Source: Desulfuromonadaceae bacterium (GTDB taxonomy: Bacteria; Desulfobacterota; Desulfuromonadia; Geobacterales; Pseudopelobacteraceae). Taken from it: a DNA stretch of 64,000 bases. Below, piece by piece: positions 9,416 to 18,013 of the stretch (position 1 is the stretch's first letter; every line of letters begins with the position of its first letter). The stretch is from NCBI GenBank assembly GCA_028683855.1, contig JAQUHA010000017.1:1-64000 (forward strand), in the 5' to 3' direction. Below the pieces are notes generated by a model that was not told the DNA's origin, ran no database searches, and saw nothing but the letters and a program-made list of their open reading frames with translations. Made by a program: the position numbers and the translations under genes.

Positions 9416-10344
9416 GTGAGAATAAACGACGAACCGCCGTAGTTAGCGGAGCTACCGGTTTTATCGGAGGACATCTCGCGCATACGCTTGTAAATGCCGG
9501 CTGGAATCTGCATATCATCGTGCAGCCGAAATCTGATCTGAAGCCGCTGGCAGAGTTGCTGCCGGAAATTCATGTTCACATTCATGACGGTTCCACCGCA
9601 CAGCTGATGGGGATAATCGGCGACTCTTCACCGGATGTCGTCTTCCACCTCGCCTCACTGTTTCTCGCCCAGCATTCACCCAGCAATATCGAACAGCTGG
9701 TCAGAAGCAATGTGACCTTCGCAACCCAGCTGACCGAGGCGATGATTCAGGCCGGTTGCCACTGCCTGATAAATACCGGAACTTCCTGGCAGCACTACGA
9801 AAACGGCGAATACAACCCGGTAAATCTCTATTCAGCCAGCAAGCAGGCTTTTGAGGCGATGCTGATCTATTACCTCGCAACTTCCCCGCTGAAAGCTGTA
9901 ACGCTGAAACTGTTTGACACCTACGGCCCGAACGACCCCCGCCCCAAGCTCTTTACCCTGCTCCGGCCAGTGGCCGCCGAAGGAAAACCCCTTGCCATGT
10001 CTGCAGGCAAACAGCTGATCGACCTCGTCTATATCGATGATGTTGTACAGGCATATCTGATCGCGGCTGAGCGGTTGCTGGCCGGTCAGGTAAGCGGTAA
10101 CGAACATTACGCAGTCTCGTCCGGAAGACCGCTCCCACTGAGAGATCTGGTTGATATCTACGGCAGGCTGATAGGGGCGGAACTGCCGATAGAGTGGGGT
10201 GCCAGAGAGTATCGCCAGCGAGAGGTCATGATCCCATGGCAGAAGGGGAAGCGCCTCCCCGGCTGGCAACCGGAAGTTGAACTTACCGAGGGAATCGCCA
10301 GAATGATATTACAAGAGACAAAAGAGTGCAGGATAAATCAATAG
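9412..10344 (+). CDS. NAD(P)-dependent sugar reductase, extended SDR family
   Basis: Probably the final 4-ketoreductase that completes the CDP-3,6-dideoxyhexose (AscF/abequose or paratose synthase type). The cofactor motif GATGFIG lies at residues 13-19 and the catalytic YSASK at 140-144. At 310 residues it is typical of the extended SDR family. The start overlaps the epimerase stop by four bases, so translation is coupled. The stereochemistry of the product (ascarylose, abequose, paratose and so on) cannot be read from the sequence; the presence of the epimerase favours an L-sugar. Confidence 0.82.
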   Translation: MSENKRRTAVVSGATGFIGGHLAHTLVNAGWNLHIIVQPKSDLKPLAELLPEIHVHIHDGSTAQLMGIIGDSSPDVVFHLASLFLAQHSPSNIEQLVRSNVTFATQLTEAMIQAGCHCLINTGTSWQHYENGEYNPVNLYSASKQAFEAMLIYYLATSPLKAVTLKLFDTYGPNDPRPKLFTLLRPVAAEGKPLAMSAGKQLIDLVYIDDVVQAYLIAAERLLAGQVSGNEHYAVSSGRPLPLRDLVDIYGRLIGAELPIEWGAREYRQREVMIPWQKGKRLPGWQPEVELTEGIARMILQETKECRINQ

Positions 10345-10362
10345 AGCAAGAGAGGAACAGGC

Positions 10363-11226
10363 ATGAGCAAGACAACAATCGGAGTTATAGGCGGTAGCGG
10401 GCTTTATGACATGGAGGGACTGGAGCAGGTTAAGCGGATCAGAGTGGAGACCCCGTTCGGAAATCCGTCAGACGAATACGTCACCGGAGTACTGAACGGG
10501 GTTAATATGGTTTTTCTCCCCAGACATGGCCGCGGTCACCATCTGACGCCATCAGAGGTCAACTACCGCGCCAACATCTACGGCATGAAAAAGCTCGGTG
10601 TCGAGCGGATCATTTCCGTCTCCGCCGTCGGCAGCCTCAAAGATGCCATTGCACCGGGACATATCGTTATTCCGGACCAGTTCTATGATCGTACGAAAGG
10701 GATCAGAAAGGACACCTTTTTTGGCGACGGTATCGTTGCACACGTTGGCTTTGCCGATCCGGTATGCCCTGATCTTTCGGATACCCTCTTTGCCGCAGCG
10801 CAGAAAGCGGGTGCGACGACTCACAAAGGTGGCACTTACATCTGCATGGAAGGTCCAGCCTTTTCAACCCGTGCCGAATCATTCTCCTATCTGGGTCTCG
10901 GGGCATCGGTAATCGGCATGACCAACCTGACCGAGGCGAAACTTGCACGGGAAGCAGAGATCTGCTACGGCATCATCGCCCTCTCAACCGACTACGACTG
11001 CTGGCACGATTCACACGATGATGTAACTGTTGAGGCGATCATTCAGATCATCCACCAGAACGTGGCGATGGCAAAAAATATTATACGTCACGCTGTGACA
11101 GAAATTGCCGCCGAACGCCCCTGTTCATGCGGCAGCGCCATGCAGTACGCTGTAATCACCGACCGCGCGGTTATCCCGGAAGCGACAAAAGAGAAGCTGG
11201 CGGTCATCGTCGGCAAATACCTCTAA
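10363..11226 (+). CDS. mtnP: S-methyl-5'-thioadenosine phosphorylase
   Basis: Cleaves methylthioadenosine with phosphate to adenine and methylthioribose 1-phosphate, salvaging the polyamine by-product. Family signatures are GVIGGSGLYDM at the N-terminus (phosphate site), FLPRHGRGHHLTPSEVNYRAN, VSAVGSLKD, ICMEGPAFSTRAES and GMTNLTEAKLAREAEICY. The last segment and LSTDYDCWH carry the base-binding residues typical of MTA rather than purine nucleoside phosphorylases. It follows the sugar operon by 18 bases with GAGAGGAAC as ribosome binding site, so it may be read through, though its function is unrelated. A bidirectional terminator follows. Confidence 0.93.
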   Translation: MSKTTIGVIGGSGLYDMEGLEQVKRIRVETPFGNPSDEYVTGVLNGVNMVFLPRHGRGHHLTPSEVNYRANIYGMKKLGVERIISVSAVGSLKDAIAPGHIVIPDQFYDRTKGIRKDTFFGDGIVAHVGFADPVCPDLSDTLFAAAQKAGATTHKGGTYICMEGPAFSTRAESFSYLGLGASVIGMTNLTEAKLAREAEICYGIIALSTDYDCWHDSHDDVTVEAIIQIIHQNVAMAKNIIRHAVTEIAAERPCSCGSAMQYAVITDRAVIPEATKEKLAVIVGKYL

Positions 11227-11250
11227 AAAATTCTGACTCAGAGTAAAAAA

Positions 11251-11280
11251 AGAGGCTGGTACCGTCAGGTATCAGCCTCT
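11251..11280. terminator. Bidirectional Rho-independent terminator
   Basis: A 13-bp stem (AGAGGCTGGTACC with GGTATCAGCCTCT, one G-U wobble) closes over the loop GTCA. It is preceded by a run of A and followed by TTAC. It lies between the convergent mtnP and metY and can serve both, more strongly metY, whose transcript ends in a U run. Confidence 0.8.
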
Positions 11281-11303
11281 TACTGTTTATGCTCCGGTTT
11301 TTT

Positions 11304-12587
11304 CTACTTCTGACTTACATACAGCGCCTGATCAATATCCGCAATGATATCTCCGGCATCCTCGATCCCGACCGAAAGTCGGATCAGATCCGGCGGCACG
11401 CCGCAGCTCTTCAGCTGCTCTTCGGATAACTGACGGTGGGTCGTACTGGCCGGATGGAGAACACAGCTGCGCGCATCGCCGACATGCACCACCAGAGCAA
11501 CCAGCCTGGTCGCCTCCATGAATTTACGGCCAGCCTCTGCACCACCTTTGATACCGAAAGTCAGCACGCCGCTACACCCTTTGGGGAGATATTTCAACGC
11601 CCTATCATAAGTCGGGTGGCTGGCAAGACCGGGATAGCAGACCCAGCTTACCAGTGGATGATTCTCCAGGAAGGTGGCGACAGCCAGCGCATTTTCACTG
11701 TGGCGCTGCATACGGAGCGGGAGGGTTTCAAGCCCAAGATTGAAGAGGAACGAATTGAGCGGAGCCGGAGTGGTGCCGAGATCGCGCATCAGCTGCACCC
11801 GCGCCTTGATGATGTAGGCCATCGGACCAAAGGTTTTGACGTACTCAAGACCGTGATAACTGATATCCGGCTCGACCAGATCCGGGAAGCGACCGCAGGT
11901 CCAGTCGAAGGTACCGCCATCGACAATTACACCGCCAACGCTGGTTGCATGACCGTCGATATATTTTGTCGCGGAGTGAATAATGATGTGTGCCCCATGC
12001 TCAAAGGGGCGACAGAGATAAGGTGTGCCGAATGTATTGTCTATAATCAGCGGAGTCTGCATCTCGTTGGCAATTGCGGAAAACTTCTCGAAATCGAGAA
12101 TATTCAGACCAGGATTGCCGATGGTCTCGGCAAAGAGACAGCGGGTGTTCGGGCGGAATGCCTTCTTGATCTCTTCAGCCGATGCTTCCGGGTCGACAAA
12201 GGTGACCTCTATCCCCATCTTCGGAAAGGTAACGGCAAACAGATTGTAGGTGCCGCCGTAGAGAGTGCTCGCCGTCACGACATGCTGGCCGGAGTTACAG
12301 ATATTCAGAATAGCCAGAGTTGTAGCGGCCTGACCTGATGAGGTCGCCAACGCTCCAACTCCCTTTTCCATTTGGGCAATCTTGGTTTCAAAACCGTCAG
12401 TAGTCGGATTAGCCAGACGAGTATAAAAGTAGCCTGGAACCTCAAGATCGAACAGTTTGGTGACGTGTTCGGCGCTGTCGTACTTGAAAGTAGTACTCTG
12501 AATAATCGGCAGGATGCGTGGCTCACCCGATTTCGGTTCATACCCACCCTGTATGGCAATGGTTTCAATCTTCCACTCTGGATTCAT
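11304..12587 (-). CDS. metY: O-acetylhomoserine aminocarboxypropyltransferase (sulfhydrylase)
   Basis: A PLP enzyme making homocysteine from O-acetylhomoserine and sulphide, in methionine synthesis. It carries the Cys/Met metabolism signature: YTRLANPTTDGFE, ATSSGQAATTLAIL, and the PLP lysine in HSATKYIDGHATSVGG. Length with the chosen start is 427 residues, as usual for MetY. The start MNPEWKIETIAIQGGY at 12587 is preferred over the longer frame because AGGAG lies just upstream. No SAM riboswitch or other leader structure was recognised in the 270 bases before it. Confidence 0.92.
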   Translation of the reverse strand: MNPEWKIETIAIQGGYEPKSGEPRILPIIQSTTFKYDSAEHVTKLFDLEVPGYFYTRLANPTTDGFETKIAQMEKGVGALATSSGQAATTLAILNICNSGQHVVTASTLYGGTYNLFAVTFPKMGIEVTFVDPEASAEEIKKAFRPNTRCLFAETIGNPGLNILDFEKFSAIANEMQTPLIIDNTFGTPYLCRPFEHGAHIIIHSATKYIDGHATSVGGVIVDGGTFDWTCGRFPDLVEPDISYHGLEYVKTFGPMAYIIKARVQLMRDLGTTPAPLNSFLFNLGLETLPLRMQRHSENALAVATFLENHPLVSWVCYPGLASHPTYDRALKYLPKGCSGVLTFGIKGGAEAGRKFMEATRLVALVVHVGDARSCVLHPASTTHRQLSEEQLKSCGVPPDLIRLSVGIEDAGDIIADIDQALYVSQK

Positions 12588-12857
12588 CTCAGCTCTCCTT
12601 TTGTTGTTTTCAGTAAGATCTGCAAGCAGATTTAAATATAAAACAGGGTGAGCATTATACCCATCAGCAGGCAATTGGCAATCTGTATTGTGTTATTGAG
12701 TGCATCCCGCTATTATCCAGCTATCATCAGGAAAGTTGCAAAGATGATGGATTCAGACGCATAAACATGGCTGATAACTCATATTTCCTTTTTCAAAACC
12801 TGACGGCCGGGCGGAATTTTTCATATTATTCCCTGCCGGGGCAGAGCGGAGTACACA

Positions 12858-13715
12858 ATGAAAGATTATCTTGGTGCCCATATGTCCATCTCCGGCGGGC
12901 TTCATCTCGCCATAGACCGTGCCGTCGCCTCCGGCTGCAGCCTGATGCAGATTTTTACCCGCAATTCCAATCAGTGGAAAGGGAAACCTGTCAGCGAAAA
13001 CGACGCGGCTCTATTCCGCAAAAAACTGGCAGAGTCCGGCCTACTCGACGTAATTTCACATGACATCTATCTGATCAACCTCGCCTCCCCACCCGGCGAC
13101 ACCAGAGAGAAGAGCCTGGCCGCTTTTAGAGATGAACTGGAAACCTGCGCCCGTCTCGGAATAACAAAAGTTGTAATGCATCCCGGTTCACATCTGACTG
13201 ACTCTCCGGAAACCGGCCTGGCGAGGGTGGTTGAAGCGTTTAACCAGCTGTTTGACGAGGTACCGCAGTTTGAGGGGAGAGTACTGATCGAGACAACTGC
13301 AGGTCAGGGGAGCAATCTGGGTAGGGCCTTCGAGGAGCTTGCAACCATCATTCACACCTCACGTTTTCCGGACAAATTCGGCGTCTGCTTCGACACCTGT
13401 CACACCTTTGCCGCCGGATATGATATTGCCACGGAAGAGGGGTATGCCGACACAATGGCACAGTTCGACCGCCTGATCGGGCTTGAACGATTGGCCTGCT
13501 TTCACCTGAATGACTCAAAAAAGGGGTTGGGGTCCAGGGTTGACCGGCATGAGCATATCGGCAAGGGGACGTTAGGGCTGAATCCTTTCCGGTTTATTCT
13601 GAATGATCCACGGTTTGCCACCGTGCCGAAAATTCTGGAGACCCCAAAAGGGGACAGCGAAGATATGGATCTGGTTAATCTGGCGCTTCTGCGTGGATTG
13701 GTCGAAACGGTATAG
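12858..13715 (+). CDS. nfo: Endonuclease IV (AP endonuclease)
   Basis: Nicks DNA 5' to abasic sites in base excision repair, using a trinuclear zinc centre in a TIM barrel. Visible family motifs are LGAHMSISGGLHLAIDRA, IFTRNSNQWKGK, VMHPGSHL, VLIETTAGQGSNLG (metal-binding Glu), FGVCFDTCHTFAAGYD and FHLNDSKKGLGSRVDRHEHIGKG split over two strands. Its 285 residues are the standard length. A divergent arrangement with metY leaves 270 bases of shared upstream sequence. The gene converges on the decarboxylase operon. Confidence 0.95.
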   Translation: MKDYLGAHMSISGGLHLAIDRAVASGCSLMQIFTRNSNQWKGKPVSENDAALFRKKLAESGLLDVISHDIYLINLASPPGDTREKSLAAFRDELETCARLGITKVVMHPGSHLTDSPETGLARVVEAFNQLFDEVPQFEGRVLIETTAGQGSNLGRAFEELATIIHTSRFPDKFGVCFDTCHTFAAGYDIATEEGYADTMAQFDRLIGLERLACFHLNDSKKGLGSRVDRHEHIGKGTLGLNPFRFILNDPRFATVPKILETPKGDSEDMDLVNLALLRGLVETV

Positions 13716-13730
13716 TCGAACGCTCTTACG

Positions 13731-14900
13731 TCACTGTCCTGACAGTCGACTGATCATATATCCGGCGGCAACTGCAGTTCCGATAACACCGGCCACGTTT
13801 GGCCCCATGGCGTGCATCAGCAGGTAGTTTTGTGGATCATATTCCAGTCCGACCGTCTGACTTACACGAGCCGCCATCGGCACTGCGGAGACTCCTGCCG
13901 AACCGATCAGAGGATTAATCGGATTACGCGGAGAGAGCCTGTTCATAATCTTGGCCATCACGACACCACCGGCTGTTGAAATACCAAAAGCGATTACCCC
14001 CATCCCTATAATTACCAGAGTGGTCGAACGTAGAAATATCTCAGCCTGCATGGTCATCCCTACGGCAGTGCCGAGAAAGATGGTCGTGACGTTGATTATC
14101 TCGTTCTGGCACGATTTTACCAGACGATCCACAACCCCTGATTCCCTCAGTATATTCCCCAACATCAACATTGCAATAAGCGCCGAAGAGTCCGGCACTA
14201 CCATGATGCAGAGAATCATGACAACAAGTGGAAAGATGATTCGCTCCAGCTTGCCGACCTTGCGCAGACTCTTCATGCGGATTTTACGTTCCGCATCGGT
14301 AGTAAGCAGCTTCATAATAGGTGGCTGAATCAGAGGGACAAGACTCATGTAGGTATATGCCGCCACTGCAATCGGACCGATCAGATGCATCGCCAGTTTG
14401 TTTGCAGTAAAGATTGATGTGGGGCCGTCGGCGCCACCGATTATTGCGATAGAGGCGGCCTCTCCAAGAGTAAACATTCCCGATGCAACAGCACAGAACA
14501 TGGTGGCAAATACCCCCAGCTGGGCAGCTCCGCCGAGGAGGAGAGTTCGTGGATTGGCAATTAGAGGGCCAAAATCGGTCAATGCCCCTACGCCGAGAAA
14601 AATAATCGGCGGAAAGAGCTCCAGCTGTATCCCCTGACTGATATAGAAGTAGAGACCGGCGGTCGGGTGGAACATCCCGTCTATTGTCCAACCGCCATCA
14701 TACAGAGCCCTGGTGGGGAGGTTTGCCAACAGCGCCCCGAAAGCTATTGGCAAAAGAAGGAGCGGTTCATACTGCTTCTTTATCGCCAGATAAAACAGCA
14801 GACCGCAGATTGCCCACATGGTGATCATTGAGCCGTTAACATACTGGAAGCCTGTATCATTCATAAACATGAGTCTGACTTCGTTCAGCATATCTGTCAT
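13731..14900 (-). CDS. Na+-pumping acyl-CoA/oxaloacetate decarboxylase, beta subunit
   Basis: Integral membrane subunit that decarboxylates carboxybiotin and exports Na+. The 389-residue sequence matches OadB/MmdB. It has about nine hydrophobic segments and the conserved NPRTLLLGGAAQLGVF, IAIIGGADGPTSIF and MAARVSQTVGLEYDPQNYLLMHAMGPNVAGVIG (as separate stretches), including the Asp and Ser/Asn residues tied to Na+ transport. It overlaps the biotin carrier gene by four bases and ends the mmdA-like operon. Confidence 0.92.
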   Translation of the reverse strand: MTDMLNEVRLMFMNDTGFQYVNGSMITMWAICGLLFYLAIKKQYEPLLLLPIAFGALLANLPTRALYDGGWTIDGMFHPTAGLYFYISQGIQLELFPPIIFLGVGALTDFGPLIANPRTLLLGGAAQLGVFATMFCAVASGMFTLGEAASIAIIGGADGPTSIFTANKLAMHLIGPIAVAAYTYMSLVPLIQPPIMKLLTTDAERKIRMKSLRKVGKLERIIFPLVVMILCIMVVPDSSALIAMLMLGNILRESGVVDRLVKSCQNEIINVTTIFLGTAVGMTMQAEIFLRSTTLVIIGMGVIAFGISTAGGVVMAKIMNRLSPRNPINPLIGSAGVSAVPMAARVSQTVGLEYDPQNYLLMHAMGPNVAGVIGTAVAAGYMISRLSGQ

Positions 14901-15283
14901 TGCGAACCACCCTCAATCTGAAGAAGAGCCTCCCCTTCACCCACAGCATCACCCTCTTTTACCAGCACAACCGAAACTCTACCGGCTGCAGTTGAACTCA
15001 CAGGCGTCTCCATCTTCATAGCATCAAGAATCAACACAACTTGATTCAACTTAACCATATCACCCGGTTTCACAAGACATTTAAAAACCAGCCCGGTCAT
15101 TGGACTGCTGACAATATGACCGCCACCTGATGCGACAGCTGGTGGTTGTTTAGGTGCTGATGTAGCAAAAGGTGCTGCGGTTGCTAATGCAGGTTGAGAG
15201 ACGTGCGGCACAACTGTCTCTTCAAGAACCTCCACACCGACATCGTAGCTTTTACCTTCAAGGGTTATTCTGAGCAATTTCAT
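14897..15283 (-). CDS. Biotin carboxyl carrier subunit of the decarboxylase
   Basis: A 128-residue carrier protein with an N-terminal strand region, a flexible Ala/Pro/Ser linker (about residues 28-55) and a C-terminal biotinyl domain. The biotinylated lysine is Lys90 in DAMKMETP. It carries CO2 as carboxybiotin from the carboxyltransferase (alpha) to the membrane subunit (beta). The gene overlaps the beta subunit gene by four bases and is preceded by GGAGAAC. Its size and place match MmdC/GcdC. Confidence 0.92.
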   Translation of the reverse strand: MKLLRITLEGKSYDVGVEVLEETVVPHVSQPALATAAPFATSAPKQPPAVASGGGHIVSSPMTGLVFKCLVKPGDMVKLNQVVLILDAMKMETPVSSTAAGRVSVVLVKEGDAVGEGEALLQIEGGSQ

Positions 15284-15353
15284 TTTTTATGTTCTCCATT
15301 TCTTTTCTCGTGAAAAATCAAGCTGATCAAAACCTGTTTCAGAAGAGATCGAG

Positions 15354-15986
15354 TTATTTAAGTCGATGAGCCTGCAGTTCGCTCCGTCCCTGTGAAGACC
15401 AGTTTTCTCCCCTGTTGCTCTTACTCGACTGACGGAATCTGGTAATACGGACTGGTTCTCCGATTATTGCTGTAGCTGCTGCGGTGAGTATTACAACTAA
15501 TTGCTGGTCAGTGAGTCCCGGATGAATTCCGCCAACAGGAACGGTTTGAGTGAGCGGTGTCTTTAGCGGAGTTGGAGGGAGAGTTTCGGCTGTTTCCCTC
15601 TGAATCAATCTGATAAGTCTCCCGGTCAATGAGCAGATAAGGCTCAGGCCGACAAGAACTACCAGTACAACAATAAGCCCGGTAAACTGAAATTCAACCA
15701 GACTGGCGAGGGTATAAGGGACAATCTGCCCCTCTTTAGACAGATAGTTTTCGCCGGACTTGACCTGGGAAAGTTTCCTCGTAGCTTCAGGGCTCTGGGC
15801 ACTTATCTTTAGCTGCTTTGCGGCAGCAGCCTGTTGATAGGTTTTATAGAGAACCGTGCCGTCGTCCAGCACTTTGAATATTTCAGTATGCGTCACTGAA
15901 GCAGCGCCCTCCGCTTGCGATGTGCCACCTGCTTTTGTCACCGATATGTTCCCCCCTGTTTCTGAGTTATCGCTATTCATCGGCAT
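15354..15986 (-). CDS. Decarboxylase gamma/delta (OadG-like) subunit with a long N-terminal extension
   Basis: The small membrane subunit that holds the sodium-pump complex together. One transmembrane helix lies at about residues 102-126 (FTGLIVVLVVLVGLSLICS). It is followed by a Pro/Thr-rich linker and a C-terminal domain with LTDQQLVVILTAAATAIIG and GEPVRITRF, the usual OadG tail. At 210 residues it is about twice the normal length because roughly 100 hydrophilic Ser/Thr/Gln-rich residues precede the helix. The start overlaps the alpha-subunit stop (TGATG); an alternative ATG lies two codons in at 15980. Confidence 0.7.
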   Translation of the reverse strand: MPMNSDNSETGGNISVTKAGGTSQAEGAASVTHTEIFKVLDDGTVLYKTYQQAAAAKQLKISAQSPEATRKLSQVKSGENYLSKEGQIVPYTLASLVEFQFTGLIVVLVVLVGLSLICSLTGRLIRLIQRETAETLPPTPLKTPLTQTVPVGGIHPGLTDQQLVVILTAAATAIIGEPVRITRFRQSSKSNRGENWSSQGRSELQAHRLK

Positions 15987-17539
15987 CAGAGTGGTATCAG
16001 GCCATGTTTTTTGGCAGGCCGTGAAACCCTTTTAGTAAGAGATATTCGAAGCGCCTGCGAAATCCTCAATCTTGTTTCCGACGGCTCGATCACATCCGTT
16101 ATCAGATCTCGTGACGCTGCCTGATAGGGAGTAGCAAACTGATTGCGGTACATCTGTATCAACTCATCCTCCTTGGATTTGTGATTTTCAGCCTCCTCAA
16201 TCTCCTTTTTGTAGATGATTCTGGTGGCACTCTCCGCCCCCATGACCGCAATTTCCGCACAGGGCCAGGCAAAGACAAAATCGGCACCCATATCTTTTGA
16301 ACACATAGCGAGATATGCGCCGCCGTAGGCCTTCCGCATGATGAGGGTTATCTTCGGAACAGTGGCTGCGGCGTAAGCAAAGAGCATCTTGGCACCATGC
16401 CGGATAATACCACCCCGCTCCTGAGCAAGCCCCGGCATAAATCCGGGGACATCCACCAGATTTAACAGCGGTACATTGAACGCATTGCAGAAACGTATAA
16501 AACGCGCCGCCTTGTCGGAACTGTCGATATCCAGACATCCGGCTTTAAAGGCCGGTTGGTTAGCGACAATCCCGGTAACCATGCCGCTTATCCGGGCGAA
16601 ACCGACCACAATATTTCTGGCAAACTCGCGATGAACCTCAAGCCACTCCCCTGGATCGACAAGACGCTCGATAACAGCATAGACATTAAAGGCCGCTTTT
16701 GCGTCGTCGGGCACCAGCTCGTTCATCATCAGATCAGGTTCAGAAGTCAGGTCATCAGGGATCGAGTGGGGGGGATCCTGAAGATTATTCAGCGGGAGGA
16801 AGCTGATCAGCTGCTGGGCAATACTGATTGCGTGCCGGTCGTCATCAGCGACAAAATGGATATTGCCGCTGACAGTTGCATGAGCTTCGGCGGAGCCGTA
16901 CTGCTCAAGCGGAGCAACCTGGCCAGTGGCCGCCTTGATGACTTCCGGGCCGCAGATGAACATGCTGGAGTGCGTACGTGTCTGAATGAGGAAGTCCATC
17001 AGAGCGGGACTGTAGGCTGCACCGCCTGCGCAGGGACCGGCGATAATGGCGATCTGTGGCACTACCCCGGAGGCGGCGACGTTCTTGTAAAATACCTGAC
17101 CATATCCGGAAAGGCTGTGGATCGCCTCCTGAATACGGGCACCGCCGGAGTCGTTGATAGCTACTACAGGGATGCCGGTCTCACAGGCAAGGGTCATGAT
17201 GTCGCAGATTTTTTTGGCATGCATCTGCCCAAGCGCACCTCCACCAACGGTGAAGTCCTGACTGTAGATCGCTACGGGACGACCATCTACATTACCGGTA
17301 CCGGTAACAACACCATCGCCCGGCATAAATTTGCCGACAAAACCAGGCATATGGCAGGCGTGGTTCACATGCAAACCGAATTCATTGAATGATGCATCAT
17401 CAAACATAAGTTCGACACGTTCGCGGGCACCCAGTCGCCCTTCAGCGTGCCTTTTCTTCATTTTCTCCTTGCCGCCACCGGCCAGAGCATCGGTACGACG
17501 CTGCCGGAGCTCTTCAAGAAGTTCCTTTTTTATAGCCAT
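15986..17539 (-). CDS. mmdA: Carboxyltransferase (alpha) subunit, methylmalonyl-CoA decarboxylase type
   Basis: Transfers the carboxyl group from an acyl-CoA (probably methylmalonyl-CoA) to biotin. The 517-residue protein has the twin crotonase-like carboxyltransferase domains. The first includes ERVELMFDDASFNEFGLHV and AINDSGGARIQEAI. The second includes LVDVPGFMPGLAQERGGIIRHGAKML and the oxyanion GGAYLAMCSKDMGADFVFAWP. Propionyl-CoA carboxylase beta subunits are very similar. The operon with a membrane beta subunit and separate carrier is what makes this a Na+ pump, usable for propionate formation or, run in reverse, carboxylation. AAGGGG upstream is the ribosome binding site. Confidence 0.9.
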   Translation of the reverse strand: MAIKKELLEELRQRRTDALAGGGKEKMKKRHAEGRLGARERVELMFDDASFNEFGLHVNHACHMPGFVGKFMPGDGVVTGTGNVDGRPVAIYSQDFTVGGGALGQMHAKKICDIMTLACETGIPVVAINDSGGARIQEAIHSLSGYGQVFYKNVAASGVVPQIAIIAGPCAGGAAYSPALMDFLIQTRTHSSMFICGPEVIKAATGQVAPLEQYGSAEAHATVSGNIHFVADDDRHAISIAQQLISFLPLNNLQDPPHSIPDDLTSEPDLMMNELVPDDAKAAFNVYAVIERLVDPGEWLEVHREFARNIVVGFARISGMVTGIVANQPAFKAGCLDIDSSDKAARFIRFCNAFNVPLLNLVDVPGFMPGLAQERGGIIRHGAKMLFAYAAATVPKITLIMRKAYGGAYLAMCSKDMGADFVFAWPCAEIAVMGAESATRIIYKKEIEEAENHKSKEDELIQMYRNQFATPYQAASRDLITDVIEPSETRLRISQALRISLTKRVSRPAKKHGLIPL

Positions 17540-17769
17540 AAAATGACCCCTTAACTTTTGAACATTTCTTTATTGAAGTAAAAAATATAGAAGGAAAAGA
17601 GATATTTGCAAGTAAATCAGAGCGGATTTTTTTAATAGAACATCATTATTGGAGGGGCGAATCTATTAATCATCGCAATTAAAGATAGTTATAAGGGGTA
17701 TATTCGGAGAATCAGATACAATTAAATTCAGTATCACAAGAACAGACAAGCGTTTGATGGTTCAGATAC

Positions 17770-18012
17770 TTATAACTTCTCAAACAGGTACTCCAGACCG
17801 TTCACTTTTATTTCATACACGGTATGCAGCATCTCCCCGAGTCTGCCAGGCGGAAATCCCTCTCCGTAAAACCAGACTACATAAGGTTCCGGCAGGTCAA
17901 CCAGACGTGTCCCCCTGTATCTGCCGAAAGGCATCCGCGCGGTGGCCAGTTCGAGAAGCATAGAGTGGTCGAAGGGTGTGAAGTGGTTTTCCGGATTTTC
18001 GGTGGAGTTCAT
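17770..18012 (-). CDS. DUF3820 family protein
   Basis: An 80-residue protein beginning MNSTENPENHFTPFDHSML. It contains the conserved core MPFGRYRGTRLVDLPEPYVVWF, interrupted here only for length, which is the DUF3820 signature (MPFGKYKG, L-P-E-x-Y-L-x-W-F). In several families this core resembles the putative nucleic-acid-binding tails of exonuclease-like proteins. It follows uvrA with only one base between stop and start, so it is translationally coupled to uvrA and could have a DNA-repair-related role, which is inference. Confidence 0.75.
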   Translation of the reverse strand: MNSTENPENHFTPFDHSMLLELATARMPFGRYRGTRLVDLPEPYVVWFYGEGFPPGRLGEMLHTVYEIKVNGLEYLFEKL

Positions 18013-18013
18013 T

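Noticed and set aside
11436-12338. 300-codon open frame on the plus strand inside metY
   Set aside because: It lies antisense to a well-conserved PLP enzyme, and its translation has no recognisable domain or ribosome binding site.
12588-12857. Possible SAM riboswitch before metY
   Set aside because: None of the conserved helices or core motifs of known SAM riboswitches could be found in the 270 bases.
16556-17392. 278-codon open frame on the plus strand inside mmdA
   Set aside because: Antisense shadow of the carboxyltransferase gene, with no start signal.
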